Source of the DNA: Polyangium sp. 15x6
GTDB taxonomy: Bacteria; Myxococcota_A; Polyangia; Polyangiales; Polyangiaceae
DNA length: 64,000 nt
Assembly: GCF_029960785.1 (NCBI RefSeq)
Contig: NZ_JASBQE010000066.1
Span: 1-64,000, forward strand
Direction: 5' to 3'
The notes below the pieces were generated by a model. That model had not been told where the DNA came from, ran no database searches, and saw only the letters and a program-made list of their open reading frames with translations. The position numbers were made by a program, and so were the translations under genes. This document shows positions 45,445-54,644 of this stretch, in pieces. The number at the start of each line of letters is the position of its first letter. Position 1 is the stretch's first letter.

Positions 45445-46521
45445 TCATGGACACGGGGTCCACCGCGTCTCCAAGGTGTAACTGTCGAGGAAAATCTTGC
45501 CGAATTTCGTCTCCGGGCTGCCCTCTGCATTGCGCGCGGCGACGACGCCTCTCACGCGACATCGCGCGGGGAACTTGTCCCCGGTTTTGCGAAAAATCAC
45601 GTCGACGTTCATGGTGGCCCTGACGACCTCGCGGCCCTCGTACTCTTTTCTCCACTTGTCGAGGACGTAGGAGACCCGCACGATCTGAAGGCCACGAAAC
45701 CAGGAATGAGCCCGCACGAGCTTGTCGATCTCGCGCAAGGTCGCGGGGTCTCCGCTCTCCGATGTCTCGACGTTCGCCGAAAGCTCGGCCTTGAACGCAG
45801 CCTCGCTCGGAACCTTGATGGTCACCGTCCCCTCGGCAAAGATCTCGGTGCGTTTCTCGTCCGCGAGCGTGAGCTTCAGCGTGTTGTCGCCCACGTGCAG
45901 CATGGGGATGATGCGCTTGTGGAACTCCTCCCAGGTCCGCGCCCAGGGTCGATCGCTCTTCAGGTTGTTCGCCCAGACCCCCGCATAGACGCTCGCCGGC
46001 ATGCCCATGTGCGTATCGAACGCCTGCGGACCAACCCCGCCTTGAACCGGCGTGATCGAGTCGCCGTGAAGCTCGACACGGCCGAGCGCCCCGAAATCCG
46101 CACCCTGGATGATCTCATTGTCGGCACAGGCGGCGGGCTCGCCGTTGACCTCTGCGTACAACACGACGAATTTCGGGGCCTCCTCCCCGTAGGCCCCCCC
46201 ATAGGCATGGATGTACAGCGGGTCTCCGAGCGTCCACGTGTCGATCGCGATCGAGGCGTTGCTGGCGTCCGCCTTCAGCGACTTGTTCGCGAAGAGGATC
46301 CGGCGCTGATACGGCGCCGCGACGACAGGAAAGCTCGACTCTTTGGGCTTTTTCGGCTCTTTCGCGGCAGCGGCAGCCTCGGGTGTCGCCGGCTCCTCCT
46401 CCGGGGCATTCGCCTCTCGAATGAGCTCAGCGCCACCGCGAAGGAGGTCAACGCAACCCGGTAGGCACCCGAGACTGACAGCGAGGAGGCAGCTATGCAG
46501 GACACGAGGAAGGAGACGCAT
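45445..46521 (-). other. Probable independent gene inside the fused ORF: lipoprotein
   Basis: 358 codons from the ATG at 46521. MRLLPRVLHSCLLAVSLGC is a complete lipoprotein signal that would make no sense inside one exported protein. The mature part has a Glu/Pro/Ala linker (EEEPATPEAAAAAKEPKKPKE) and then a domain with AIDTWTLGDPLYIHAYGG, GDNTLKLTLADEKRTEIF and CRVRGVVAARNAEG, of unknown family. The ribosome-binding site before this ATG is weak, so translational coupling to the upstream gene is possible. Confidence 0.65.
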
Positions 46522-48540
46522 CGCCGCCACGGTAGCGGAGCGTTGACGAAACGCTAGGCTCTTCCGCTTCCGCCGCAGCACGAGCAAGAGCCCAAGACCG
46601 ATCCAAGGGGCCCCGGTCGCCGATCCGCTACCGACGACGCAGGCGCCGCAGCCACTCTCGCTGGAGGGGATTTCCCCGGTGTCCCCGCCGACGCCCGTGG
46701 TCGAGCTCGTCTCCATCATCCCGCCGGTCCCGGTCGAGCTGCTGCCGCCGACGCCGGTCCCGGTCGAGCTGCTGCCGCCGACGCCGGTCCCGGTCGAGCT
46801 CGCGCTCGACGTCGGTCCCTCGATCTGGCACTCGCCGCCGAGGCAAACCCCGCCTTCGCAAGGCGTGTTGTCCGGCTTGGGGATCGTTGAGCACACGCCC
46901 GTCGCGACATCGCAGGTGCCCGCTTCGTGGCACGGGTCCGGCGCTACGCACGTCACCGGGCTCGCGCCAACGCACGTGCCCGACTGGCACGTGTCTGCCT
47001 GCGTGCAGGCATTGCCATCATCGCACGACGTGCCATCGGCCTTCACCGGATTGCTGGAGCAAACGCCCGTCGCGGGGTCGCACGTGCCCGCTTCGTGGCA
47101 CGGGTCGGGCGCAGCGCACGTCACCGAGCTCGCTCCGGTGCAGATGCCCGCCTGGCAGGAGTCCATCTGCGTGCAAGCATTGCTGTCGTCGCACGCCGTC
47201 CCGTTCGCCACGGGCACGGCAGCGCACAGGCCCGTGCCTGCGTTACAGGCAGCCATGGCGCCGCACGCCGGGGAGAGATTGAGATCGCTCGTTTGCACGG
47301 GCGTGAGTTTATCGAGGATCGTGCCGTCCCCGAGCTCGCCTTCGTTGTTCCACCCCCAGGCCCAGACCGTGCCGTCCGACTTCATCGCCACCGTGTGCCT
47401 GGGGCCCGCTGCCACCGCGGCGAAACCGGTCGGCGCCACCAGCTGCAGTGGCGTAGATCGATTGTTGGTCGTGCCGTCCCCGAGTTGACCGGAATCGTTT
47501 CTCCCCCAGGTCCATACCGTGCCGTTCGACCTCACCGCCACGGTATGGTCTTCGCCCCCCACCACGGCGGTCACGTTGTTCAGCCCGATCACTTGCACGG
47601 GCGTGTGACGCTCGATGCTCGTGCCGTCGCCGAGCTGGCCGGGGGCGTTCCACCCCCAGGCCCAGAGCGTGCCGTCCGACTTCAGCGCGACGCTGTGGAA
47701 GAAACCGGCCGCCACCGCAGTGACACCGCTCAGCCCGCTCACTTGCACGGGTTTGTCTCGGTAAGTGGTCGTGCCGTCGCCGAGACCACCGTGGCTGTTC
47801 TCCCCCCAGGCCCAAACCGTGCCGTCCGACTTCAGCGCAACGGTATGGTACCCTCCGCCGACCACTGCGGTCACGTCAATCAGCCCGCCCACTTGCACGG
47901 GCGTGTGACGATCGATGTTCGTGCCATCGCCGAGCTGGCCGTAGCTGTTCCACCCCCAGGCCCAGACCGTGCCGTCCGACTTCAGCGCAACGGTATGTTG
48001 CCGGCCTGTCGCCACCGCGGCGACGCCGCCAAGGCCGCTCACTTGCACGGGTGTGTGTCGCTCGAGGGTCGTGCCGTCCCCGAGCTGGCCGAATTGGTTG
48101 AACCCCCAGGCCCAGACCGTGCCGTCCGACTTCAGCGCAACGGTGTAAGAGGCGCCCGCCGCCACCGCGATGACGCCGCTCAGCCCGCTCACTTGCACGG
48201 CTGTGTGTCGCTCGAGGGTCGTGCCGTCCCCGAGCTCGCCGTTGCCGTTCCACCCCCAGGCCCAGACCGTGCCGTCCGACTTCAGCGCCACCGTGTGATT
48301 GAAGCCCACGGCAACGTTCACCGCCGCGCAGCGCGCCGGGTTCCCGTCGCAGTTACCCAGGCTGCCCGCGCCCGCCGTCAATGCCGCCTGCGCCTCGGCC
48401 GTTACCTCCGACGACGGACGCGCGGCCTGCCCGCCCCCGTCGCCTCCTGCGCCCATCCCCGGGGAATCGATGCCACAGGCCCCCGCGAGCAAAACGAGCG
48501 GCCCGAGCCATAGCGGGACATTGAATCGATGATTCTTCAC
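45445..48540 (-). CDS. Fused ORF: RCC1-repeat surface protein with MYXO-CTERM, running into a second lipoprotein
   Basis: The frame starts at a GTG (48540) with AGGAGG seven nt upstream and a lipoprotein signal (PLWLGPLVLLAGAC). Seven RCC1 repeats of exactly 50 residues (HTVALKSDGTVWAWG core) form a propeller. Two and a half Cys-rich modules (ACDDSNACTQMDSC, SCDDGNACTQADTC), a GTGVGGSSST linker and a complete MYXO-CTERM tail (ESGCGACVVGS, hydrophobic stretch, RRKRKS) follow. There is no stop: the frame continues for 17 codons into an ATG at 46521 that begins a second lipoprotein signal. The fused product is 1031 residues. Two separate genes joined by loss of a stop, or a one-base indel, is the likely history; a TAG occurs one frame off right after RKRKS. 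Confidence 0.85.
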   Translation of the reverse strand: MKNHRFNVPLWLGPLVLLAGACGIDSPGMGAGGDGGGQAARPSSEVTAEAQAALTAGAGSLGNCDGNPARCAAVNVAVGFNHTVALKSDGTVWAWGWNGNGELGDGTTLERHTAVQVSGLSGVIAVAAGASYTVALKSDGTVWAWGFNQFGQLGDGTTLERHTPVQVSGLGGVAAVATGRQHTVALKSDGTVWAWGWNSYGQLGDGTNIDRHTPVQVGGLIDVTAVVGGGYHTVALKSDGTVWAWGENSHGGLGDGTTTYRDKPVQVSGLSGVTAVAAGFFHSVALKSDGTLWAWGWNAPGQLGDGTSIERHTPVQVIGLNNVTAVVGGEDHTVAVRSNGTVWTWGRNDSGQLGDGTTNNRSTPLQLVAPTGFAAVAAGPRHTVAMKSDGTVWAWGWNNEGELGDGTILDKLTPVQTSDLNLSPACGAMAACNAGTGLCAAVPVANGTACDDSNACTQMDSCQAGICTGASSVTCAAPDPCHEAGTCDPATGVCSSNPVKADGTSCDDGNACTQADTCQSGTCVGASPVTCVAPDPCHEAGTCDVATGVCSTIPKPDNTPCEGGVCLGGECQIEGPTSSASSTGTGVGGSSSTGTGVGGSSSTGTGGMMETSSTTGVGGDTGEIPSSESGCGACVVGSGSATGAPWIGLGLLLVLRRKRKSLAFRQRSATVAAMRLLPRVLHSCLLAVSLGCLPGCVDLLRGGAELIREANAPEEEPATPEAAAAAKEPKKPKESSFPVVAAPYQRRILFANKSLKADASNASIAIDTWTLGDPLYIHAYGGAYGEEAPKFVVLYAEVNGEPAACADNEIIQGADFGALGRVELHGDSITPVQGGVGPQAFDTHMGMPASVYAGVWANNLKSDRPWARTWEEFHKRIIPMLHVGDNTLKLTLADEKRTEIFAEGTVTIKVPSEAAFKAELSANVETSESGDPATLREIDKLVRAHSWFRGLQIVRVSYVLDKWRKEYEGREVVRATMNVDVIFRKTGDKFPARCRVRGVVAARNAEGSPETKFGKIFLDSYTLETRWTPCP
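46724..46800 (-). repeat. 30-bp repeats coding the GTGVGGSSST linker
   Basis: Two complete 30-bp units and part of a third, identical at the DNA level, code the linker in front of the MYXO-CTERM tail. Confidence 0.85.
47270..48319 (-). repeat. Seven tandem 150-bp RCC1 repeats with exact period
   Basis: The conserved block ccccaggcccagaccgtgcc occurs with small changes at 47351, 47501, 47651, 47801, 47951, 48101 and 48251, so every unit is exactly 150 bp (50 codons). The strong DNA identity points to recent amplification or gene conversion. Seven units match a seven-bladed propeller. Confidence 0.92.
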
Positions 48541-48653
48541 GTGAGTTCCTCCTGGAAGCGTTTCGTCGCGAGGATCAGAGTGGTGTCTCCGCGAAGCCCG
48601 TGCGCCCGGGTGTGGGGCTCGACAAACCCAGCGAAGACATCGCCCGTCCGCAT

Positions 48654-50096
48654 TCACTTCAGCACGACGGTCCCGACCGATGCCGTTAGCGACGTCACGC
48701 CGGAGCAGTTGCAGCCATTCAGCGTGTTGATGCGAATGCGACCGGCGCCGCCACCGCCGCCGCCCCTTCCCACGTACTCCGTGCCGCTCAGGCAGTTGTA
48801 GACGTAATCGTCCGCCTGCCCGTCTTGCCCGTTTCCGTCGCCCTTCGATCCCAGGCCGCCGTCGCCCCCGACGGTGTAACCCTGGAGGTCGCAACCCCAG
48901 CCGTCCTTGCCGCTGCCGCCCGAGGCCGCGGTCGTCCCGAGCTTCCCGGCCGAACCGGACGCGCCAATTCCGTGCATATTGCTCGAACCGCCGCCTCCAC
49001 CGCCTCCATTGGCGGCAAGCGTCCCCTTCATGAGGATGCTGGGCGCTTCGAGCAGGATGGCTCCTCCGCTCCCGCCCCCGGCCCCCCCGAACATACCCCC
49101 CGAGGTCCCGCCCGGGGTCCCGCCCCCTCCCCCGGCGTTGATCCCGATTTCGATGGTAATCATCTGTCCGGCGCTGATTTGAAGCGCGCCGCCGCCCAGG
49201 CCGCCCTTGGACGCGCTATCCTGGCCGCTCATGCCCCCGATCAGCGGCACGATGGCGGGCGTCCCCTGCGTGGGTGCCGCCACGGCATTTCCGCCGGTCG
49301 TACCATAACTCCCACCGCTCGCCGACGTGCCGTCGACGTTGTCGTACGTCCAGCCCGTGCCCGCGCCCGGCATGACGTTGAGGGTCCCCACGGTGACGCT
49401 CCTGGTCGCGAAAATGGCGAGCGCGCGCTTGCCCGCGATCGTGAGCGAGTTGATCGTCAGCTCGTCGGCCCGGCAGACGCACACCTCCGGCGAACCGGCC
49501 GGCGCGACCACCTTGCAGTCGCCCAGCACCGAGGGAGTAATGCAGTCGGTCGAGGTGTCGAAGGTGCCCTGGGGCGCCGAGACCACGAGACCGTTCTTCT
49601 CGAGCTGCCCGAGGGTGTCGGCGTTGGAGGGTTCGAGCTCGCAGCAATGGTCCTCGCAGCAGCCCGCGGCGCCGCAATCGACGTCCATCGGCTGGTAGGA
49701 GCACGCCCCGTCCGCGCACGTGCCTATGGATGAATAGGTGCGGAGCGAGCCATCGGCATTGCAGGCGGGCGGAGGCGAGGCATCACAGGTCATCGACGAC
49801 GAGGGGTACTTGCACGCGCCCTCCCAGCAGAGGCCCTGGCTCTCGTACGTGAGCACTGAGAATTCATCGGCGCACGCGGCTGGCGGAGGCTCGTTGCAGC
49901 TCTGCGTATCGCATCCGCCGCCGGCGCCTCCGGCTCCTGCCGCTCCGCCGCCGGCGCCTCCCGCTCCTGCCGCTCCGCCGCCGGAGCCTCCCGCTCCCGC
50001 GGTCCCCCCCGATGCAAAAAGACCATCGCTGCTCCCACAGCCGATCACCGGGATGGCCAAGACCGCTGCAAGGTAAAACCAACGTGAATCGTTCAT
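48654..50096 (-). CDS. Glycine-rich, Cys-containing lipoprotein
   Basis: 480 residues from MNDSRWFYLAAVLAIPVIGC (the frame opens at 50258). A Gly/Ala linker, then a Cys-rich region with paired modules (CNEPPPAACADEF, CWEGACKYP, CDASPPPACNADG, CADGACSYQP) and a CCEDHCCE cluster. The second half is a beta-helix-like, extremely Gly-rich domain (GGMFGGAGGGSGGAILLEAPS, NGGGGGGGSSN) ending in AGRIRINTLNG. Such glycine-rich surface proteins are frequent in Polyangiales, and their function is unknown. It is divergent from the kinase gene 268 bp away. Confidence 0.87.
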   Translation of the reverse strand: MNDSRWFYLAAVLAIPVIGCGSSDGLFASGGTAGAGGSGGGAAGAGGAGGGAAGAGGAGGGCDTQSCNEPPPAACADEFSVLTYESQGLCWEGACKYPSSSMTCDASPPPACNADGSLRTYSSIGTCADGACSYQPMDVDCGAAGCCEDHCCELEPSNADTLGQLEKNGLVVSAPQGTFDTSTDCITPSVLGDCKVVAPAGSPEVCVCRADELTINSLTIAGKRALAIFATRSVTVGTLNVMPGAGTGWTYDNVDGTSASGGSYGTTGGNAVAAPTQGTPAIVPLIGGMSGQDSASKGGLGGGALQISAGQMITIEIGINAGGGGGTPGGTSGGMFGGAGGGSGGAILLEAPSILMKGTLAANGGGGGGGSSNMHGIGASGSAGKLGTTAASGGSGKDGWGCDLQGYTVGGDGGLGSKGDGNGQDGQADDYVYNCLSGTEYVGRGGGGGGAGRIRINTLNGCNCSGVTSLTASVGTVVLK

Positions 50097-50320
50097 CGTT
50101 CGTTCTCTTTTTCCAGGCGCAAGGACACGCACGCAGCGTCCGGCCCGCATGAGCGCGCGCCATACCCACACCACGCGCACGCAGTACTTTCGTCGGGAGC
50201 GCCACTCCAGATCTGGACAGCCGATGCCTCTCGCGCTGATGGACACCGACCTCGGCAACCTGTCGCAAAAAAATCTTCATCCTCCGTCACCTCCGGCCAA
50301 CACAGGCGGAAAGATGGCAA

Positions 50321-50349
50321 TTGTTGCGACACCCACCGCGCTGTAGACT
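50321..50349 (+). promoter_or_regulatory. Candidate promoter of the zinc-finger kinase gene
   Basis: TTGTTG (50321-50326) and TAGACT (50344-50349) are separated by 17 bp. The expected start leaves a leader of about nine nt before the ATG at 50365, and no ribosome-binding site is visible. Confidence 0.5.
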
Positions 50350-50364
50350 CGTCGACGGCTCCCC

Positions 50365-53300
50365 ATGGATTGTATCGACGCAAACACTGTCCTCAAGTTC
50401 GTTCGAGGTGTGCTCTCCGAGCAGGAGGCGACACGAGTCGAAGGGCACATCGATCGATGTGCAGAATGCCGGCGCGCTCTGGTGGAGTTCGCGCGCTCGT
50501 CCCTGTTCCCGGATGAGGTCGGTGCTGCTCCCACCACCGCTCCCCTCGGCGCGCTGGACAGCCATCATGCACCGATACCGGCTGCACTCCTACCGCGCGG
50601 TACGCTCGTCGGACGTTATCTTCTCCTCGATTGCCTCGGCATGGGCGGGATGGGCGTGGTCCACGCGGCCTACGACCCCGAGCTCGATCGCAAAGTGGCG
50701 CTCAAGATCTTGCGCCCCGAGGTCATCGAGCAGCTCGGCGTCGAGGGCTCGAGGGTGCGTATCCTCCGGGAGGCTCAGGCCATGGCTCGCCTTTCGCACC
50801 CGAACGTCATCACCGTTCATGATTGCGGCACGGTGGGAGAGCACGTCTTCGTCGCCATGGAGCTCCTCGACGGACAGACGCTCACGCAATGGATCCGCGA
50901 GCGCCCACGCAAGACACGCGAGGTGCTCGATCGCTTCGTGCTCGCAGGGCGCGGTCTCGCCGCGGCCCACGCGGCTGGGTTGATTCACCGTGATTTCAAG
51001 CCCGACAACGTACTTTGTGGGCATGACGGACGCGTTTGCGTGACCGACTTTGGACTGGCGCGCGCCACGCTGGGTACGACCCCAGGTCCGCAAGAGGAGA
51101 GGGACGAGGAAGTTCTCCCTGCTTTGGATGGCATGCAGCCCACGCGTCTGCTCGCCGCCAACCTGACGCGCAGCGGAGCATTGGTGGGAACACCGGCGTA
51201 CATGGCGCCCGAACAAGTCGAGGGCGACTCGGTCGACGCACGCAGCGATCAGTTCAGCTTCTGCGTAGCGCTGTACGAGGCACTGTACGGCGAGCGCCCC
51301 TTCACGGGCGATACGTACAAGAGCCTGCTCGCGTCCATTTCGCGTGGCCTTCCACGCGCGGCCCCCAAAAGCCGGCGCATTCCGAAGCGCATTCACCAAG
51401 CCCTCCTGCGTGGGTTATCCGCGGAGCCAGCCGAGCGTTTTCCGTCAATGGATGAGCTGCTCTCGGCGCTCACCCACGACCCTCGCGCTCGTCCTCGCCG
51501 CATCGCGCTCCTCGCGGGCACGGCCCTGGCGCTCGGCGCGAGTGTCCTCTTCTCGTTCGCGCGCGAGAAGCACGCGGCAACGCCTCCCCGCCTGTGCCAG
51601 GGCGCCGAGCAAAACCTCGCCAGTGTCTGGGATCAGGCGCGAAAGCAATCGGTGCGTGACGCCTTCCTCGCCACGCGTGTGTCCTTTGCCAGCGACGCCT
51701 GGCAGGGCGTGGAGCGCGCCATCGACGCCTATACATCGAAGTGGGTCGCGATGCACACGGACGCTTGCGAGGCGACACACATGCGCGGTGAGCAATCCGA
51801 GTCCCTGCTCGACCTGCGGATGCAGTGCTTGAAGGACCGGCTCCAGGAGGTCAAGGCGCTCACCACCGAATTCCAGCGCGCGAATGCAAAGACGGTGGAG
51901 AAGGCCGTGGAGGCCGCGGGGAACGTGGCGCCCGTCGAGCTGTGTGCACGCACGGACCTGCTCACGATGCCTGTTCGGCCCCCCAGCGACCCGACGGCGC
52001 GCGCCAAGGTGGACGAGCTGCGCGTCCGTCTCGCCGAGGCCAAGGCGCTCACCCGCACAGGCCAGTACAAAGAGAGCCTCGAGCTCACCCGACAAATCAC
52101 CGAGGAAGCGCGTCTGTTGGGATATCGACCCCTCGAGGCCGAGGCGCTTCTGGAACGCGGCATCCTCGAGCAAAATGTCGATGTCAAGGCATCAGCGCAA
52201 ACGTTTACCGAGGCCGCCCTGGCCGCGGAAGCAGGCCGACATGACCGGGTGGCTGCGCGCGCCCAGATGGAGCTGTTCTATGTCACCGGAGCCCAGCAAG
52301 CGCGTTTCGATGAGGCGATGCCCATCAATCGCGCCGCGCGGGCAGCGCTGGAGCGACTCGGTGGAGACAAGGCGTTCGAGACGGATCTGCTCATGTACGA
52401 AGGACATTCCTTCAGGCAGCAGGGCGACATGATGCAGGCCGTTGACAAGTTCCAGCGTGTCCTCGAGCTACGGCTCGAGATGCTCGGACCAGGCGACATC
52501 AACGTGGCCAGGGCGCATGCAGAATTGGCCACTACGTATCTGAACCAGGGGATACGGTTCAATGAGGCCCACCATGCCCTTCAACAGGCACTCGATATTT
52601 ATGTCAAGGACCTCGGCTCGACACACCCCCGGACCGCGGGGATACGGCGTCGGATCGCGGTGGCACTCTTTGGGAAGTGTCGATACGCGGAGGCCATAAC
52701 ATTACTCCAAAACGCGCTTCCGCTCACGGATCTGTCGTACGGGCAATACAACCGCGATTCTGGCCAAGCCCTGTTCCTCATCGGACTTGCACTCTTCGAG
52801 CAAGGAAAGGCGGAGGAGTCGATTTCTTACGTGAGCCGTGCCCTGGATATCTGGTGGAAGACGCACAATGGCGATACCCCAGCGATCGCGGACGCCATCC
52901 AGGTTCTCGGTCATGCGTACCGGTATACAGGCCAACTGGAAAAAGCGCGAGAATATTGCCAGAGGGCCCTCTCGATCACGGAAGCGAAAATGGGTAAGGA
53001 GAGCGCTCGGCTGGCCTTGGCGACGCATTGTCTGGCCAAGGTCGATACAGAGGAGAAGCTGTATGCGTCCGCGGCTGCTCGCTTCGAGCGTTCCATCCGG
53101 CTGTATGAGAAGGCATCCGCAGTCGAATCCCAGAACGACGCCATCGTTCGCCTCGACTGGGGAGACATGCTGCTCCGCGCCGACAAACCTTTGCAAGCGC
53201 TCCCGCATATCCAGCGTGCGCTCGGCATTATGGAGAAAGTCGGTGGTCATGAACACCCATCCCTTCCCGAGGTGCTAACTCCGATGGGGAGAGCCCTCCT

Positions 53301-53565
53301 CGCGCTGCACCGCCCCAAAGATGCACTTGCGCCGCTCGAACGGGCGCTCGCTCTCTGCGAGGGGCCGACCTGGGAGGGTCGTCCCGAGGTCCTCGCCAAC
53401 GCACGTTTTTCTCTTGCGCGGGCCTTGTGGGAGGGCGGAGGCGATCGCGAACGCGCCCTCACGCTCGCGAATGCGGCGAAGGATGCCTTCGCCCGCTCCA
53501 CGAAAGCAAACATCCCCGAAGCTGCCGAGCTCAATCGATGGCTCGCGACGCGACCGAGGCATTGA
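50365..53565 (+). CDS. Ser/Thr protein kinase with N-terminal zinc finger and C-terminal TPRs
   Basis: 1066 residues. Residues 1-40 are an anti-sigma-type zf-HC2 finger (H28-x3-C32-x2-C35 in GHIDRCAEC). The kinase domain (82-345) has GMGGMGVVH, VALK (K114), HRDFKPDN (D210), DFG (228-230) and MAPEQ, so it should be active. One membrane segment lies at about 379-398 (IALLAGTALALGASVLFSF). The C-terminal half is TPR-rich (repeated AEALLERGILEQ, HAELATTYLNQG and similar). The finger and kinase would be cytoplasmic and the TPRs periplasmic. The finger suggests sequestration of a sigma factor; the sigma gene at 44515 is a candidate partner. Confidence 0.95.
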   Translation: MDCIDANTVLKFVRGVLSEQEATRVEGHIDRCAECRRALVEFARSSLFPDEVGAAPTTAPLGALDSHHAPIPAALLPRGTLVGRYLLLDCLGMGGMGVVHAAYDPELDRKVALKILRPEVIEQLGVEGSRVRILREAQAMARLSHPNVITVHDCGTVGEHVFVAMELLDGQTLTQWIRERPRKTREVLDRFVLAGRGLAAAHAAGLIHRDFKPDNVLCGHDGRVCVTDFGLARATLGTTPGPQEERDEEVLPALDGMQPTRLLAANLTRSGALVGTPAYMAPEQVEGDSVDARSDQFSFCVALYEALYGERPFTGDTYKSLLASISRGLPRAAPKSRRIPKRIHQALLRGLSAEPAERFPSMDELLSALTHDPRARPRRIALLAGTALALGASVLFSFAREKHAATPPRLCQGAEQNLASVWDQARKQSVRDAFLATRVSFASDAWQGVERAIDAYTSKWVAMHTDACEATHMRGEQSESLLDLRMQCLKDRLQEVKALTTEFQRANAKTVEKAVEAAGNVAPVELCARTDLLTMPVRPPSDPTARAKVDELRVRLAEAKALTRTGQYKESLELTRQITEEARLLGYRPLEAEALLERGILEQNVDVKASAQTFTEAALAAEAGRHDRVAARAQMELFYVTGAQQARFDEAMPINRAARAALERLGGDKAFETDLLMYEGHSFRQQGDMMQAVDKFQRVLELRLEMLGPGDINVARAHAELATTYLNQGIRFNEAHHALQQALDIYVKDLGSTHPRTAGIRRRIAVALFGKCRYAEAITLLQNALPLTDLSYGQYNRDSGQALFLIGLALFEQGKAEESISYVSRALDIWWKTHNGDTPAIADAIQVLGHAYRYTGQLEKAREYCQRALSITEAKMGKESARLALATHCLAKVDTEEKLYASAAARFERSIRLYEKASAVESQNDAIVRLDWGDMLLRADKPLQALPHIQRALGIMEKVGGHEHPSLPEVLTPMGRALLALHRPKDALAPLERALALCEGPTWEGRPEVLANARFSLARALWEGGGDRERALTLANAAKDAFARSTKANIPEAAELNRWLATRPRH

Positions 53566-53845
53566 GCTCCTCATCCCTGGGCCCGGCAGTGCCCACGGCC
53601 AAGGACAAGTGCGTGTCACCTCCACGCACGCCATGGTCATCTCCGGCTATCGGGTTCGGCCGACGGGTACGTACTTTCTGCTACGCCCAGCTTCACGACC
53701 GCATGGCGATACTCCGTGAAGATGAGAGCTATGGCTTCCGTGAGCGTCGCGACGGGCAGAAAAAAACACACACGTCGTGACGAGTGCTCCTGAACGACCG
53801 CGCTCTCGCACATGCCCGATGCGCTGGTCTTCAAGAAAGACATCC

Positions 53846-54028
53846 CAGCCATTCGCGTACGGCTTCAGCGTGTTCGGCAAGATCGGCGATCGATTGAAGA
53901 TCCGAATGGACGCGGAGATCGCGGGGAACCTGTTTCGGTCGAGGTTCATCTCCAAAGAGAAGCCGACGCGATGGCGCACGGAGCCAGTGACGGCGAACTT
54001 CGGTGCGTCGCTCCTCTACTGGTTCTGA
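53846..54028 (+). pseudogene. Possible 3' remnant of an outer-membrane beta-barrel gene
   Basis: A plus-strand frame of about 60 codons codes alternating strand-like sequence (FAYGFSVFGKIGDRLKIRMD, EIAGNLFRSRF) ending GASLLYWF with a C-terminal Phe, as in outer-membrane barrels. No matching upstream part is found in any frame. The minus strand is also open here, so the call is weak. Confidence 0.35.
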
Positions 54029-54114
54029 TCCAGGTCAGGTCACGGGCTCGCGGCAGCAGAACGTCGTCGCGTCCGCGAGGAGGACGTAGCCGACCGGTTC
54101 GCTGCCGTGCGGTG

Positions 54115-54384
54115 CAATGTTATGTCGACGATAACCCCGAGTGCCAGACCTCGTACGATTCCTGCCGGGAGGACGCCGTCGTCGGGCTTCAGATGCGCCC
54201 GGTCGACATGGCGTACCTCGAGGCCTGCTCGGCCCGCCGCATGGAATGCATGAATGCCTGGCCCGCGGACAGCTGCTACTCCACCCCCGCGCGGGAGAGC
54301 TGCGTGACGGAGGCGCAGGCGTGCCTGGAGAAGCCGTGCGGCGAGGTCGGGGCGTGCATCCTCGCGGCCTTCGACTTGAATTAG
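54115..54384 (+). pseudogene. 5'-truncated Cys-rich protein fragment
   Basis: About 89 codons with ten regularly spaced Cys (QCYVDDNPECQTSYDSC, CSARRMECMNAW, DSCYSTPARESC, ACLEKPCGEVGAC). The upstream part of this frame is non-protein-like and provides no signal peptide. It is probably the 3' end of a decayed exported-protein gene; a short functional gene with an unseen start is less likely. Confidence 0.5.
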
Positions 54385-54644
54385 ACCGACGGACGCGGCG
54401 CCAAGGCGCGAGCGGCCGAACCGGACGGCAGGCGACCGAGAGGCGGGGGCTCCGCGGGCAGCGCGGGAGGCAGCGCAACAGCCCCACCGGGTGGCAAGTA
54501 GCCTGCGGCGCCGGAGCGTCGACGACGGGCGTCCTGACAAAGACGGCCGGGTTTCCGTTGTCACCCGCATCGAGCTGCGGCTGGTGGAGCTCGGGAGTGG
54601 ATGAGAGGTCGAAGGCGGAGAGGCGCTTGCGGCGCCTCACGGCC

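Noticed and set aside
47270-48319. 150-bp periodic repeats as a possible non-coding satellite
   Set aside because: The period is exactly 50 codons and each unit codes an RCC1 blade.
53647-53979. Minus-strand frame of 110 codons
   Set aside because: It reads partly protein-like but has no family; the plus strand gives a better barrel-like C-terminus. Neither is certain.
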